The position numbers and the translations under genes are program-made. From CAVWDI01 sp963753725 (GTDB lineage: Bacteria > Chloroflexota > Anaerolineae > Anaerolineales > UBA4823), in the NCBI GenBank assembly GCA_963753725.1, contig CAVWDI010000006.1, forward strand, positions 186,001 through 250,000: a stretch of DNA of 64,000 bases. Direction: 5' to 3'. The notes beneath the pieces are model-generated. The model worked only from the letters and a program-made list of their open reading frames with translations. It was not told the DNA's origin and made no database searches. Shown one piece after another: positions 56,033 through 64,000 of the stretch (its first letter is position 1; the number at the start of each line of letters is the position of its first letter).

Positions 56033-56881
56033 CTAATGGAGCGCTTCAGCGGTCATCTTTTCAATTGATCGGTCCCTTTGCGGTTGAGTTTGGAGGTCAC
56101 GATTACTCACACCTCCAATGACATAAACCATCCAGGCTAAAAATTCGATATTCCCTTTAGGTCCGGTGAGCGGTGATCGTAAGAGACCTGAGATGTGATA
56201 CCCGTTTCGATCCGCGAAACCCAGGATGTCCAGTAAAACCCGCTGATGTACAGCTGGGTCGCGTATGACACCCTGACCACGGGCGGCTTCCTGGCGTCCA
56301 GCTTCGAATTGCGGTTTTATCAAGGCGATAATGTTCCCATTTATATCTCCATCCTGGTGGTTTGGACCCACATCCTGTGGATTGAACCAATCCTTGAATA
56401 CAGGCAGAAGTTTCTTGAGCGAAATAAACGAAGCGTCGACGGTGATTATTTCGACAGGTTCAGGTAGGTTCTTCAAGTAACGTGCATTGATCCCTTCCAT
56501 TGCTACTACGCGCGCATCTTGGCGTAATTTCCAATGTAAGATGCCCTTACCCACATCGATCGCATAAACTTTTTTGGCGCTGTTCTGTAAAAGACAGTCG
56601 GTAAATCCTCCGGTGGATGACCCAACATCCGCGCAAATATTCCCGGAAATTTCGATGGAAAAACCTTTCAAGGCGGCCGCCAGCTTTTCACCCCCGCGTG
56701 AAACGAACTGAGGCATTTCTAATATCTTGATATCCGAATCTGGAGATATTTTTGTGCCCGCTTTCAGCATCATTTGATCGTTCACACGCACCTGGCCTGC
56801 CATGATCAGCCGCTGTGCCTGATTGCGGCTCTCCACCAGGTTACGCTCTACTAAAAGAAGGTCCAAACGCTCTTTAGGCAT
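56033..56881 (-). CDS. tlyA: TlyA-type rRNA 2'-O-methyltransferase
   Basis: TlyA methylates 2'-O of cytidines in 16S and 23S rRNA. The 282-aa protein has an N-terminal S4 RNA-binding domain (RLDLLLVERNLVESRNQAQR, residues 5-24) and an FtsJ-type SAM domain: ICADVGSSTGGFTDCLLQ near residue 84, YAIDVGKGILHWKLRQD near 107 and ITVDASFISLKKLLPVF near 144. The family also includes haemolysin-named proteins. It is transcribed divergently from the UbiA gene, with 90 bp between them. Confidence 0.9.
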   Translation of the reverse strand: MPKERLDLLLVERNLVESRNQAQRLIMAGQVRVNDQMMLKAGTKISPDSDIKILEMPQFVSRGGEKLAAALKGFSIEISGNICADVGSSTGGFTDCLLQNSAKKVYAIDVGKGILHWKLRQDARVVAMEGINARYLKNLPEPVEIITVDASFISLKKLLPVFKDWFNPQDVGPNHQDGDINGNIIALIKPQFEAGRQEAARGQGVIRDPAVHQRVLLDILGFADRNGYHISGLLRSPLTGPKGNIEFLAWMVYVIGGVSNRDLQTQPQRDRSIEKMTAEALH

Positions 56882-56971
56882 ATGAATATTTTAGCACGTT
56901 CACCCTTTGTAACTCGATGATTTAAAGCGAACCACCTGTTATATCCACAACAGATATGCTATCATTGCTTC

Positions 56972-57859
56972 ATGATAATCGAAGGGTTGGCCGCGATTAT
57001 CCAGACCATGCGCCCCAAACAATGGATTAAAAATGGGGTCATATTTGCCGCGCTGGTCTTCGACCGCCAGCTCGGTTTTAATAATCTGGCCGTTTTATTC
57101 CGGACTTTTGCTGGATTTATTATCTTTTGTCTGCTGTCTGGTGTGGTATATATCATTAATGACATTGCTGATGTTGAGGCAGACCGCAATCATCCGGATA
57201 AAAAGGGCAGACCAATCGCTTCCGGTAGATTACCGGTTTCGGCCGCACGCATCGTAACGATTGCGCTTCTGGTCATTATTTTTCCTCTTTCATACCTGTT
57301 ATCGCCCGCATTTGCGGTTGTTGCATTGGCCTATTTAGTCCTGAATCTGGTTTATTCGAAGTGGTTAAAACATATCCCCATAATAGACGTTTTCTCAATC
57401 GCGTTAGGGTTTGTGTTGCGGGTATTAGCCGGGGCAACGTTGATCACTGTAGCTAGGTTTTCCCCATGGTTGTATGCTGTCACCTCATTAGGCGCGCTGC
57501 TGCTTGGATTTGGAAAACGTTACAGCGAGATCTCTTTGTTGGCTGGAGATGCCCAGGCTCACAGAAAAGTACTGGATGGTTATACTTTACAGCTGCTGGA
57601 TCAATTTATCACGATTGTGTCTGCCATGACCATAATCGCCTACGGTCTGTACACCTTTTCGGCGCCCAATTTACCAGATAATAATGTTATGATGCTCACA
57701 ATCCCTTTTGTTGTGTACGGCATCTTTCGTTATATCTACCTGCTTCAAGTAGATAAAATTGGAGGCGCTCCAGAAGAGTTGTTCCTGAAAGACAGGCCAA
57801 TACAGATTGCGGTATTTCTGTGGGGATTATCCATATTGATAATTTTTTATATCTTTTAG
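56972..57859 (+). CDS. UbiA-family prenyltransferase (decaprenyl-phosphate phosphoribosyltransferase-like)
   Basis: The 295-aa protein has about nine helices, a first Asp-rich motif YIINDIADVEADRNHPDKKG near residue 62 and a second region YSKWLKHIPIIDVFSIALGF near 128, plus FGKRYSEIS near 177. The opening RPKQWIKNGVIFAALVFDRQ is characteristic of the DPPR-synthase subfamily, which transfers 5-phosphoribosyl from PRPP to decaprenyl phosphate. That would make a polyprenyl-phosphate sugar donor for GT-C glycosyltransferases. Ubiquinone-type acceptors are less likely. The gene starts a + strand group with mevalonate kinase and isopentenyl phosphate kinase. Confidence 0.85.
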   Translation: MIIEGLAAIIQTMRPKQWIKNGVIFAALVFDRQLGFNNLAVLFRTFAGFIIFCLLSGVVYIINDIADVEADRNHPDKKGRPIASGRLPVSAARIVTIALLVIIFPLSYLLSPAFAVVALAYLVLNLVYSKWLKHIPIIDVFSIALGFVLRVLAGATLITVARFSPWLYAVTSLGALLLGFGKRYSEISLLAGDAQAHRKVLDGYTLQLLDQFITIVSAMTIIAYGLYTFSAPNLPDNNVMMLTIPFVVYGIFRYIYLLQVDKIGGAPEELFLKDRPIQIAVFLWGLSILIIFYIF

Positions 57860-57937
57860 GTAAATATCAAAATTTATTATTCCTTAAACATTTGGTATTA
57901 AACCCGAGCTGATAATGCACTTTGAGAAGATTTATAT

Positions 57938-58891
57938 ATGCCAGCAATAACTTCAACTGCCCCTGGAAAAATCATCATTTTTGGTGAACATGCCGTTGTT
58001 TATGGAAGACCTGCGATTGCGGTACCTGTTAACCAGGTGCGTGCCAGGGCTGCGATTATGGCTGAACCAAAAAAGCCCACCGGTGAAGTATTCATCGATG
58101 CGCCGGATATAAATTTGAAAACAAGCTTCGCAGATCTCCCAGATGACCATCCAATTAAACGTGCCATTTTTGGCGTAAAAACCTCTATAGGGATTTCTAG
58201 TCTACCTGCTTGTACGGTCAGGATAACATCGACAATACCTGTGTCGGCTGGAATGGGATCGGGCGCGGCTGTGTCTGTGGCGGTCATCCGGGCTTTTTCG
58301 GATTTCCTTGGACACCCATTACCGGATGAAGAGGTATCAAAGCTGGTATTTGAAGTGGAGAAAATTCATCATGGGACACCCTCTGGAATTGATAATTCGG
58401 TCATCACATATGCTCAGCCGGTGTATTACATTCCAGGAGAACCAATTGAAACATTATTAATTAACCAGCCGATTACACTGGTTGTTGGCGATACAGGTAC
58501 TTCCAGTCCTACAACGGATACAGTGGGTGATGTCCGGCGCGCCTGGGAGGCAGACCAGACCAGATATGAGGGGTATTTCGATCGGATTGCAGATATTTCA
58601 AAGAATGCCCGCATTATCATAGAAAGCGGAGATCCGGCGGCGTTAGGTCCTTTAATGGATTTGAATCACGAACTGCTCAAAGAAGTAGGTGTATCTTCAC
58701 CAGAGTTAGATTATCTCGTTGAGACAGCCCGCAAGGCAGGCGCTCTGGGAGCGAAACTATCTGGTGGAGGACGCGGGGGGAATATGATCGCTCTGGTCCC
58801 GGAGGAAACGACTTCAATTGTGTCAAATGAGTTGAAGGATGCCGGAGCGGTAAAAGTAATTACAACACGTATAAGAAATATTGAAAAATAA
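57938..58891 (+). CDS. mvk: Mevalonate kinase
   Basis: The 317-aa GHMP kinase phosphorylates mevalonate. It has the first motif PGKIIIFGEHAVVYGRPAIA near residue 9, the ATP loop VSAGMGSGAAVSVAVIRAF near 105, HHGTPSGIDNSVITY near 148 and the third motif AKLSGGGRGGNMIALVPE near 276. The catalytic Asp sits in SGIDNS and the Glu in FGEHAV. Pairing with IPK indicates the modified (archaeal-type) mevalonate pathway, which some Chloroflexi use. It is 7 bases from the next gene. Confidence 0.93.
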   Translation: MPAITSTAPGKIIIFGEHAVVYGRPAIAVPVNQVRARAAIMAEPKKPTGEVFIDAPDINLKTSFADLPDDHPIKRAIFGVKTSIGISSLPACTVRITSTIPVSAGMGSGAAVSVAVIRAFSDFLGHPLPDEEVSKLVFEVEKIHHGTPSGIDNSVITYAQPVYYIPGEPIETLLINQPITLVVGDTGTSSPTTDTVGDVRRAWEADQTRYEGYFDRIADISKNARIIIESGDPAALGPLMDLNHELLKEVGVSSPELDYLVETARKAGALGAKLSGGGRGGNMIALVPEETTSIVSNELKDAGAVKVITTRIRNIEK

Positions 58892-58897
58892 ATAATT

Positions 58898-59716
58898 ATG
58901 CTAAGAGAAAGTCCACCTTTCCCCAACCTGATCTTCCTAAAATTAGGCGGTTCCTTGATCACGGACAAGGGGAAACCCAACACGCCGCAGATTGAGGTCA
59001 TCACACGCCTTGCTGCTGAACTTTCCTCTTTTATTCGTTCAAACCATAAGGCGCAGATAATTTTAGGTCACGGCTCCGGATCGTTTGGTCATGTGCCGGC
59101 GAAAGAATTTGGGACTCGCTCTGGTGTGTATGACGAAAAGGGATGGGATGGTTTTCTTGAGGTATGGAATGCTGCTGCAAAGTTGAATCATATAGTGATC
59201 GACTGCTTGGTATCTGCCGGAATGCCTGCACTGGCAGTTCCCCCGTCTGCGGTTGTTACTGCATCCAATATGAAGGTAGCCCGCTGGGATTTATCACCGA
59301 TAAAATCTGCGTTGAAAGCAGGTTTGCTTCCGGTGGTTTATGGGGATGTCGCCTTCGATGAAGCGTTGGGAGGCACGATTCTTTCCACGGAGGATCTTTT
59401 TTACCACCTCGCGCTTCAGTTATCCCCGGAACGTATCTTGCTGGCCGGAATAGAGCCAGGCGTTTGGGAGGATTATCCTCAGCGCAGTCGAATCATTAGT
59501 GAAATTACCCCATCAAATTATGATTGTTATTTTACTGCTTTGAAAGGATCACAAGTGGTTGATGTTACTGGAGGGATGGCCAGCAAAGTTACCCAGAATT
59601 TGGAATTAATTAAAGAAGTGCCAGGATTAGAGGTAGTGATTTTTTCTGGATCACAACCAGGAATCCTGACAAAGGTATTAATGGGTACGGCAATCGGTAC
59701 TATGGTCAAACTTTAG
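58898..59716 (+). CDS. ipk: Isopentenyl phosphate kinase
   Basis: IPK phosphorylates isopentenyl phosphate to isopentenyl diphosphate. It is an amino-acid-kinase-fold enzyme, 272 aa here. Motifs are FLKLGGSLITDKGKP (residues 13-27), ILGHGSGSFGHVPAKEFGTR near 52 (the GSFGH His is the IPK-specific catalytic residue) and VDVTGGMASKVTQNLEL near 223. The start has no strong ribosome site and lies 6 bases after the mevalonate kinase stop, so coupling is likely. A mevalonate 5-phosphate decarboxylase is not in the window. Confidence 0.92.
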   Translation: MLRESPPFPNLIFLKLGGSLITDKGKPNTPQIEVITRLAAELSSFIRSNHKAQIILGHGSGSFGHVPAKEFGTRSGVYDEKGWDGFLEVWNAAAKLNHIVIDCLVSAGMPALAVPPSAVVTASNMKVARWDLSPIKSALKAGLLPVVYGDVAFDEALGGTILSTEDLFYHLALQLSPERILLAGIEPGVWEDYPQRSRIISEITPSNYDCYFTALKGSQVVDVTGGMASKVTQNLELIKEVPGLEVVIFSGSQPGILTKVLMGTAIGTMVKL

Positions 59717-59758
59717 TGCGGGTTGTATATTATCAAATTCAATTTTGAATAATATTAC

Positions 59759-60625
59759 TTATTGCGATGCCGGTGGTGGTTCTGAAATCTCAAAATAATC
59801 GAAATGGGAAACGAGATTCTTTGAAGGTTTCATATTTACCGATAGACTGTTGGTTGTACCGAGCCCAATCACCTCAAATTCAAAAGAATTTTCAATTTGC
59901 GCGATGCGGTACCACTCATCGGGTTTTGTCGCGAAATATCCTGTTATTGTGCCGCCCTCCCTCACCAATCTTAAATAGATATCCGTATCTTGCTGATTCC
60001 TTGGAAGCATATAAGTATCTCCCAAAGGATTCGTACTTACTTTTGTTTCCATAAAAAACCCGGTTCCGAATGATGGGAAACAAGGACCGCAGTAACCAAC
60101 ATTCAGCAGCACAAAATTAGCATCATCTTCGAACAAATAAATGTTCGCTTGTTGAAAATTTTCGTCCGGTTCGGCTAGGATGTGTGCTGTAATAACAAAA
60201 TCACCCTCAGGGATAGCGCGCACCAGCGAATTGATTTGATAGCCATTTTTGAATATTGATGGATTGTCGGTGATTATTTGCAGGAATTTACCTTTTTCAT
60301 TCTCAACAAAGGACCATTTTTGGGGATCTTCATCTTTCCACTCCCAGCCTGGTTGAAAATAACCTTCAAAATCGTCTCGGAATATTATCCCTTCAGGCAG
60401 CGGAGTTAGTGTGGGGGTTGCATTTGTTTCCAGATCAGGGGTGCTGGTCGGTTTTGTTGTCTTGGTAGGTTCTGTTGTGTCGGTCGGCAGAGGCGTATCA
60501 GTTGCTTCAGCTGACATCGAAAGAAGCTCCTTTGAAGGCGTTATAGTAGCCTCTGGAGTCCCGAACCATGAACATGCACTCAACAATAAGAGAAAACAAA
60601 TACAGGGGATGAATACCTTACTCAA
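59759..60625 (-). CDS. Putative lipoprotein with Thr-rich linker and lectin-like domain
   Basis: The 288-aa protein has a lipoprotein signal peptide (residues 1-18, lipobox LLSAC), a Thr/Pro linker (about 35-75) and a beta-rich domain from about 80 that begins GIIFRDDFEGYFQPGWEW. This opening resembles concanavalin-A-like lectin/DUF1349 domains. It is probably a surface protein that binds a carbohydrate or other ligand; this is from fold resemblance only. It is 14 bases from the alanine dehydrogenase gene, in the same direction, and converges on the IPK gene. Confidence 0.65.
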   Translation of the reverse strand: MSKVFIPCICFLLLLSACSWFGTPEATITPSKELLSMSAEATDTPLPTDTTEPTKTTKPTSTPDLETNATPTLTPLPEGIIFRDDFEGYFQPGWEWKDEDPQKWSFVENEKGKFLQIITDNPSIFKNGYQINSLVRAIPEGDFVITAHILAEPDENFQQANIYLFEDDANFVLLNVGYCGPCFPSFGTGFFMETKVSTNPLGDTYMLPRNQQDTDIYLRLVREGGTITGYFATKPDEWYRIAQIENSFEFEVIGLGTTNSLSVNMKPSKNLVSHFDYFEISEPPPASQ

Positions 60626-60638
60626 TGTTATTTCTCCT

Positions 60639-61751
60639 TTATAACAGTGTATCTATCGGTGTGTAATCCATGCCAAAAGCGTCAGCCACACCCGTATAGG
60701 TAACTTTACCATTAACCACATTGGCTCCCCATTTAATCTCCGGGTTTTCCTGCATGGCTTTTTTCCATCCCTTGTTCGCGATTTCCACTGCATAAGGTAA
60801 AGTCGCATTGGTTAAAGCGACTGTGGAGGTTTTAGGTACAGCGCCCGGCATATTTGCTACACAATAGTGTACTACACCATCCACGACGTAGATGGGATCG
60901 TCATGCGTGGTTGCTTTGGTGGTTTCAAAGCATCCACCCTGGTCGACAGAAACATCAACCAGCACACTTCCTGGCCGCATGGTTTTAAGCATTTCGCGTG
61001 AGATCAAGCGCGGCGCTTTGGCACCCGGTATCAATACCGCGCCAACGGTTAAATCCGCAAATTGCACGAGCCTGCGTATTTGAGCCGGTGTGGACATAAT
61101 CGGAAAGCAGTTACTGGGCATCACATCGCTCAGATAACGCAGCCGGTCCAGGTCCGTATCCAGGATATACACTTTTGCGCCTAAACCGCAGGCTACCTTA
61201 GCGGCGTTTATCCCAACAACTCCACCGCCGAGGATTAACACGTTACCAGGATCGACGCCGGGAACACCGCTCAGCAATACCCCGTGCCCCCCTTGGGTCA
61301 TTTCCAGATATTTTGTGCCTTGTTGGATGGCCATCTTGCCCGCTACTTCACTCATTGGGGTCAGCAAGGGCAGTGAACCATCTTCTTTTTGAATTGTTTC
61401 ATAAGCGATATTTACTGATCCGCTTTTTATCAGGACATTTGTTAGTGTTTCGGCTGCTGCCAGGTGCAGGTAGGTGAAAACAATTTGACCTTCACGTATT
61501 AAATCGTATTCTGGCGGCAGGGGTTCCTTTACATGCATTACCATATCGGCACGGTCGAATATCTCTTTAGGTGTACTTACGATTTCTGCGCCATGGTCTA
61601 TATATGCTTCGTCGCTGAATCCACTTCCTATGCCTGCGCTTCCCTCCACTAATAATGTGTGACCATTTTCTTTCATGATCTCCACACCTGCAGGCGTCAT
61701 CGAAACACGATTTTCTTCAGCTTTGATTTCTTTGAGTATACCGACGATCAT
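60639..61751 (-). CDS. ald: Alanine dehydrogenase
   Basis: Ald interconverts L-alanine and pyruvate with NAD. The 370-aa protein starts at an ATG preceded by GGAGG. Features are MIVGILKEIKAEENRVSMTP at the N-terminus, the Rossmann motif LILGGGVVGINAAKVACGLGA (in part) near residue 172, and the catalytic regions ADMVMHVKEPLPPEYDL near 70 (Lys) and YVVDGVVHYCVANMPGAVPK near 287. It gives ammonium assimilation or alanine catabolism. Length is normal. The gap to the glycosylase is about 85 bp. Confidence 0.96.
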   Translation of the reverse strand: MIVGILKEIKAEENRVSMTPAGVEIMKENGHTLLVEGSAGIGSGFSDEAYIDHGAEIVSTPKEIFDRADMVMHVKEPLPPEYDLIREGQIVFTYLHLAAAETLTNVLIKSGSVNIAYETIQKEDGSLPLLTPMSEVAGKMAIQQGTKYLEMTQGGHGVLLSGVPGVDPGNVLILGGGVVGINAAKVACGLGAKVYILDTDLDRLRYLSDVMPSNCFPIMSTPAQIRRLVQFADLTVGAVLIPGAKAPRLISREMLKTMRPGSVLVDVSVDQGGCFETTKATTHDDPIYVVDGVVHYCVANMPGAVPKTSTVALTNATLPYAVEIANKGWKKAMQENPEIKWGANVVNGKVTYTGVADAFGMDYTPIDTLL

Positions 61752-61836
61752 TTACGTCCTCCGTAGAATATTGATGTGAATGGATATATATGGATAGGAA
61801 TGTATTTGTAATTATAATCTTTAATTTGAAAAATCT

Positions 61837-62643
61837 TTATACTATTTGGCATTCGGGACAAATAAAACTTTGCGTGCTGCCAGTTTTAATCTTCTGTATT
61901 TCCGTACCGCATCTTGGACACGGCTGCCCTTCTTTATACCCAATTTTAATATCTTCCATCGTGAAACCGCCACCTTCACCGTAGATATTTAACTCGTAAA
62001 AAGCGCCGCCTTTATCCAGACTGGGCTGTAATCCATCATGGATGGCTTGAGCCAGCCGAAGTATATCTTCTTCGTTCATTGTGTCGATTGTCTGGTCGGG
62101 GTGAAGCTCAGCGAACCATAGAATGTCATGAACATAAGCATTCCCAATACCTGCGATTTTAGATTGGTCGAGCAAAAAAGATTTTATCCGGCTGCGTTTA
62201 CCTTGCATACATGCATTCAATTCAGAACCAGAGATTTCCAGCGCATTCGGTCCCAATTTTGCCGTCATCTTATGCTGGGAAAGATTATCAATATGGACGA
62301 AATGAGCATAACCGAACCACCAGAAGTTTATCGCCAGGCATCTGTGGTCATCAAAATCAAATACCAGACGGTATTTTTCAGGTAAGGTTTGGCGGGTTAC
62401 CAGCAGAATTTCGCCTCCCATTCCAAGATTTTGCAGCAGCCAGCCCTTTGTGGTTTTAATAAATATCCATTTTCCGTGTGGTTCTATGTTACGAATGACT
62501 GCACCGCTCAGATTAGAAATAAAATCCTTTTCATCAATATTGAGTGATTTAGGCTGCAGCACTTCCACGCCTGTAATGGTGCGGCCAACCAATTCTGGTT
62601 TTAACTCTTTTGCTCTGGAAAAGATTTCAGGAAGTTCTGGCAT
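61837..62643 (-). CDS. Formamidopyrimidine/endonuclease VIII-type DNA glycosylase
   Basis: Processing exposes Pro2 of MPELPEIF, the catalytic nucleophile. The ATG at 62643 follows GGAGGG; an in-frame GTG four codons upstream is inside the ribosome site. The 268-aa protein has the helix-two-turn-helix region IAGIGNAYVHDILWFAELHP near 165 and a C-terminal zinc finger PCPRCGTEIQKI ... FICPEC. It excises oxidised bases in base excision repair. Substrate preference (Fpg or Nei) is open: the Fpg-type PELPE start is seen, but the protein diverges in places. Confidence 0.9.
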   Translation of the reverse strand: MPELPEIFSRAKELKPELVGRTITGVEVLQPKSLNIDEKDFISNLSGAVIRNIEPHGKWIFIKTTKGWLLQNLGMGGEILLVTRQTLPEKYRLVFDFDDHRCLAINFWWFGYAHFVHIDNLSQHKMTAKLGPNALEISGSELNACMQGKRSRIKSFLLDQSKIAGIGNAYVHDILWFAELHPDQTIDTMNEEDILRLAQAIHDGLQPSLDKGGAFYELNIYGEGGGFTMEDIKIGYKEGQPCPRCGTEIQKIKTGSTQSFICPECQIV

Positions 62644-62824
62644 ATAACCCTCCACAATTTAGCTTTGTAATTATTTTCTGTAACTACACGGAGTTGTCTA
62701 TAAAGGTTGTTTTCTTAAAATAGGTAAGACAAGATGCTATCTTGTCTTGGACAAATTGCCTCAAAGAGACGCTACTCGGCCAATTTGTTCAACAAAGTGT
62801 AGCCATATCAGCTCAATGTTTGAT

Positions 62825-63183
62825 TTAAATATGCTCAATGTCTTCCTGGGTTCTTTCATCTACTACATTACCAGTATTGAGCGTTGATTGCGGTTCAAAC
62901 ATTAAAATCCATGTTTCTTCGTCGGCGATAGGTTTATGCTCCACCCCGCGTGGAACAATATAAAATTCACCCTCATTAATCGGATATCCTCGCCGCGCAG
63001 CTTTATTTGCATGCAGCCTCTCACGACCAGAAAAAACTCATCTTCCAGTTCGTGTTTATGCCAGATAAACTCACCCTTGATCCTGGCGATTTTAACTACC
63101 TGTCCATTCAGTTCTCCTATGATCTTTGGGTTCCAGTGTTCTTTGAAGCTCGAAAACTTCTTTTCTAAATTTACTACTGGCAT
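62825..63183 (-). CDS. Cupin-domain protein, frameshifted near 62980
   Basis: The first part reads a cupin opening with the metal motif FIWHKHELEDEFFLVVRG (residues near 39) and GCMQIKLRGEDIR. The frame then breaks; EGEFYIVPRGVEHKPIADEE, the second cupin motif, continues in the next frame to TAA at 62825. One missing A within CGATTAAT (62979-62982 on the + strand) would restore about 119 aa: DIRINEGEFYIVPRGVEHKP. The HxH...E(x6)G and GxxxxxxxxxH motifs are then complete. It is probably a small metal-binding sugar isomerase-like or regulatory cupin. Function is unknown. Confidence 0.75.
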
Positions 63184-63221
63184 TTGTTATCCTTTATCCT
63201 TCTTTAAAAGTAAGGGGAACT

Positions 63222-64000
63222 TCATTCGAACAGTCCATCCACACTCAAATATCGTTGTCCTGTGTCGGCGAATATGCCTACAATCATGCTGCCTGCATGT
63301 TCACTTTGTTTGGCAATCTCGAGCGCTGCGTGCGCAACCGCGCCTGAAGAGATGCCAACCAATATTCCTTCACTTCTGGCGATCTCCCGGCATTTATCAA
63401 AAGCTTCAGATTCGCTCACTAAAAAAAATTCATCAATATAATCGAGGTCCAATGTGTTGGGGGTAAAGCCCGGCGCGGTCCCCATCATACGGTGTGGATG
63501 AAATATACCTTGGGATATATAGGGGGATTCTTGAGGTTCAACGGCAACCAATTTGACCTCTGGTTTACGTTCCTTTAAATATTTTCCGGCTCCGCAGATT
63601 GTGCCTCCGGTGCCCAAACCTGCAACCAAGACATCGATCTTGCCATCTGTATCCTCCCAGATTTCAGGACCTGTGGAAAGGTAGTGCGATTTCGGATTGG
63701 AAAGGTTTGTGTGCTGACCGACATAAAAATATTCGGGATGCACCTCCAAAATTTCACCCATCACCCGTCTGGCTCCACGCGTCCCCTCGGAAGCGGGCGT
63801 CAGTATTATTTCTGCGCCCAGAGCTTTTAATATATTCCTGCGTTCCAAGCTCTGGATCTCAGACATTACCAATATCGCTTTGTACTTTTTTATGGCTGCG
63901 ATATAAGCCACCGCAATACCTGTGTTGCCGCTGGTCGTCTCAATTAATGTATCCCCGGGAGAGATTTGCCCGACCCGCTCTGCATCCAGAATGATCTGCA
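63222..64000 (-). CDS. cysK: Cysteine synthase A, 5'-truncated by window edge
   Basis: O-acetylserine sulfhydrylase uses PLP to make cysteine from O-acetylserine and sulfide. The frame is open to the window edge, with LIETTSGNTGIAVAYIAAI, the substrate loop, encoded near 63890-63950. Also visible are QHTNLSNPKSHYLSTGPEIW near residue 76 of the C-terminal part and GLGTGGTICGAGKYLKE. The ribosome site and PLP-Lys region are beyond the edge. It is 38 bases from the cupin gene in the same direction. Confidence 0.93.
   Translation of the reverse strand, partial: QIILDAERVGQISPGDTLIETTSGNTGIAVAYIAAIKKYKAILVMSEIQSLERRNILKALGAEIILTPASEGTRGARRVMGEILEVHPEYFYVGQHTNLSNPKSHYLSTGPEIWEDTDGKIDVLVAGLGTGGTICGAGKYLKERKPEVKLVAVEPQESPYISQGIFHPHRMMGTAPGFTPNTLDLDYIDEFFLVSESEAFDKCREIARSEGILVGISSGAVAHAALEIAKQSEHAGSMIVGIFADTGQRYLSVDGLFE

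Overview
The window looks like a chromosomal segment of a Chloroflexota bacterium, most plausibly of the Anaerolineae type. The evidence is phylogenetic flavour: two membrane proteins with the YYYxG motif (DUF2298, known mainly from Chloroflexi and Archaea), a mevalonate kinase next to an isopentenyl phosphate kinase, Thr/Pro-rich lipoproteins, LCP proteins with long Pro/Thr tails, and a lone rpoC. No rRNA, tRNA, CRISPR array, IS element or prophage was seen. The assignment is inference from gene content; no database was searched.

Layout. 1-2.2 kb: 3' part of a divergent UvrA-like ABC ATPase translationally coupled to a squalene-cyclase-fold protein. 2.5-4.7 kb: a lipoprotein and a PucR/CdaR-type regulator. 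4.7-5.1 kb: a perfect 10-bp palindrome, a Leu/Ile-rich 35-codon leader ORF and an intrinsic terminator with a competing antiterminator, together a candidate branched-chain amino acid attenuator. 5.1-17.7 kb: one + strand operon ilvD-ilvB-ilvN-ilvC-leuA-(87-aa protein)-leuC-leuD-cimA-leuB-pheA. It covers valine, leucine and isoleucine (pyruvate/citramalate route) plus a phenylalanine step. 17.9-28.8 kb: mixed housekeeping genes: thiol-redox protein, zinc-ribbon protein, CoA-transferase pair, thioesterase, glycerate kinase, BrkB, HMCES/YedK, ferritin, LCP protein and a TPR-like membrane protein. 29.1-33.5 kb: rpoC without rpoB. 33.8-39.6 kb: a large orphan sensor kinase, two PlsC-type acyltransferases and cmk. 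39.6-55.9 kb: a minus-strand block for surface glycan assembly: three GT-C-type membrane glycosyltransferases, two DUF2298/YYY proteins (one a 1797-aa fusion), two methyltransferases, a GT4 glycosyltransferase and a UPF0104-like membrane protein. 56.0-59.7 kb: tlyA, then a + strand UbiA-type (DPPR-synthase-like) prenyltransferase, mevalonate kinase and isopentenyl phosphate kinase. 59.8-64.0 kb: lipoprotein, alanine dehydrogenase, Fpg/Nei glycosylase, a cupin and a partial cysK.

The isoprenoid genes and the GT-C/YYY block may work together: isoprenoid supply, polyprenyl-phosphate sugar donor, membrane glycosyltransferases. This is a hypothesis from gene order.

Sequence quality matters. Five genes (ilvB, leuB, rpoC, one DUF2298 gene, the cupin) carry one net single-base indel each, some in homopolymers, and two (leuB, the sensor kinase) carry in-frame stops near the N-terminus. 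Because ilvB and rpoC should be needed, uncorrected sequencing errors are the simplest explanation. A duplicated cimA tail that differs mainly at synonymous sites suggests strain mixing or recombination at the cimA/leuB junction.
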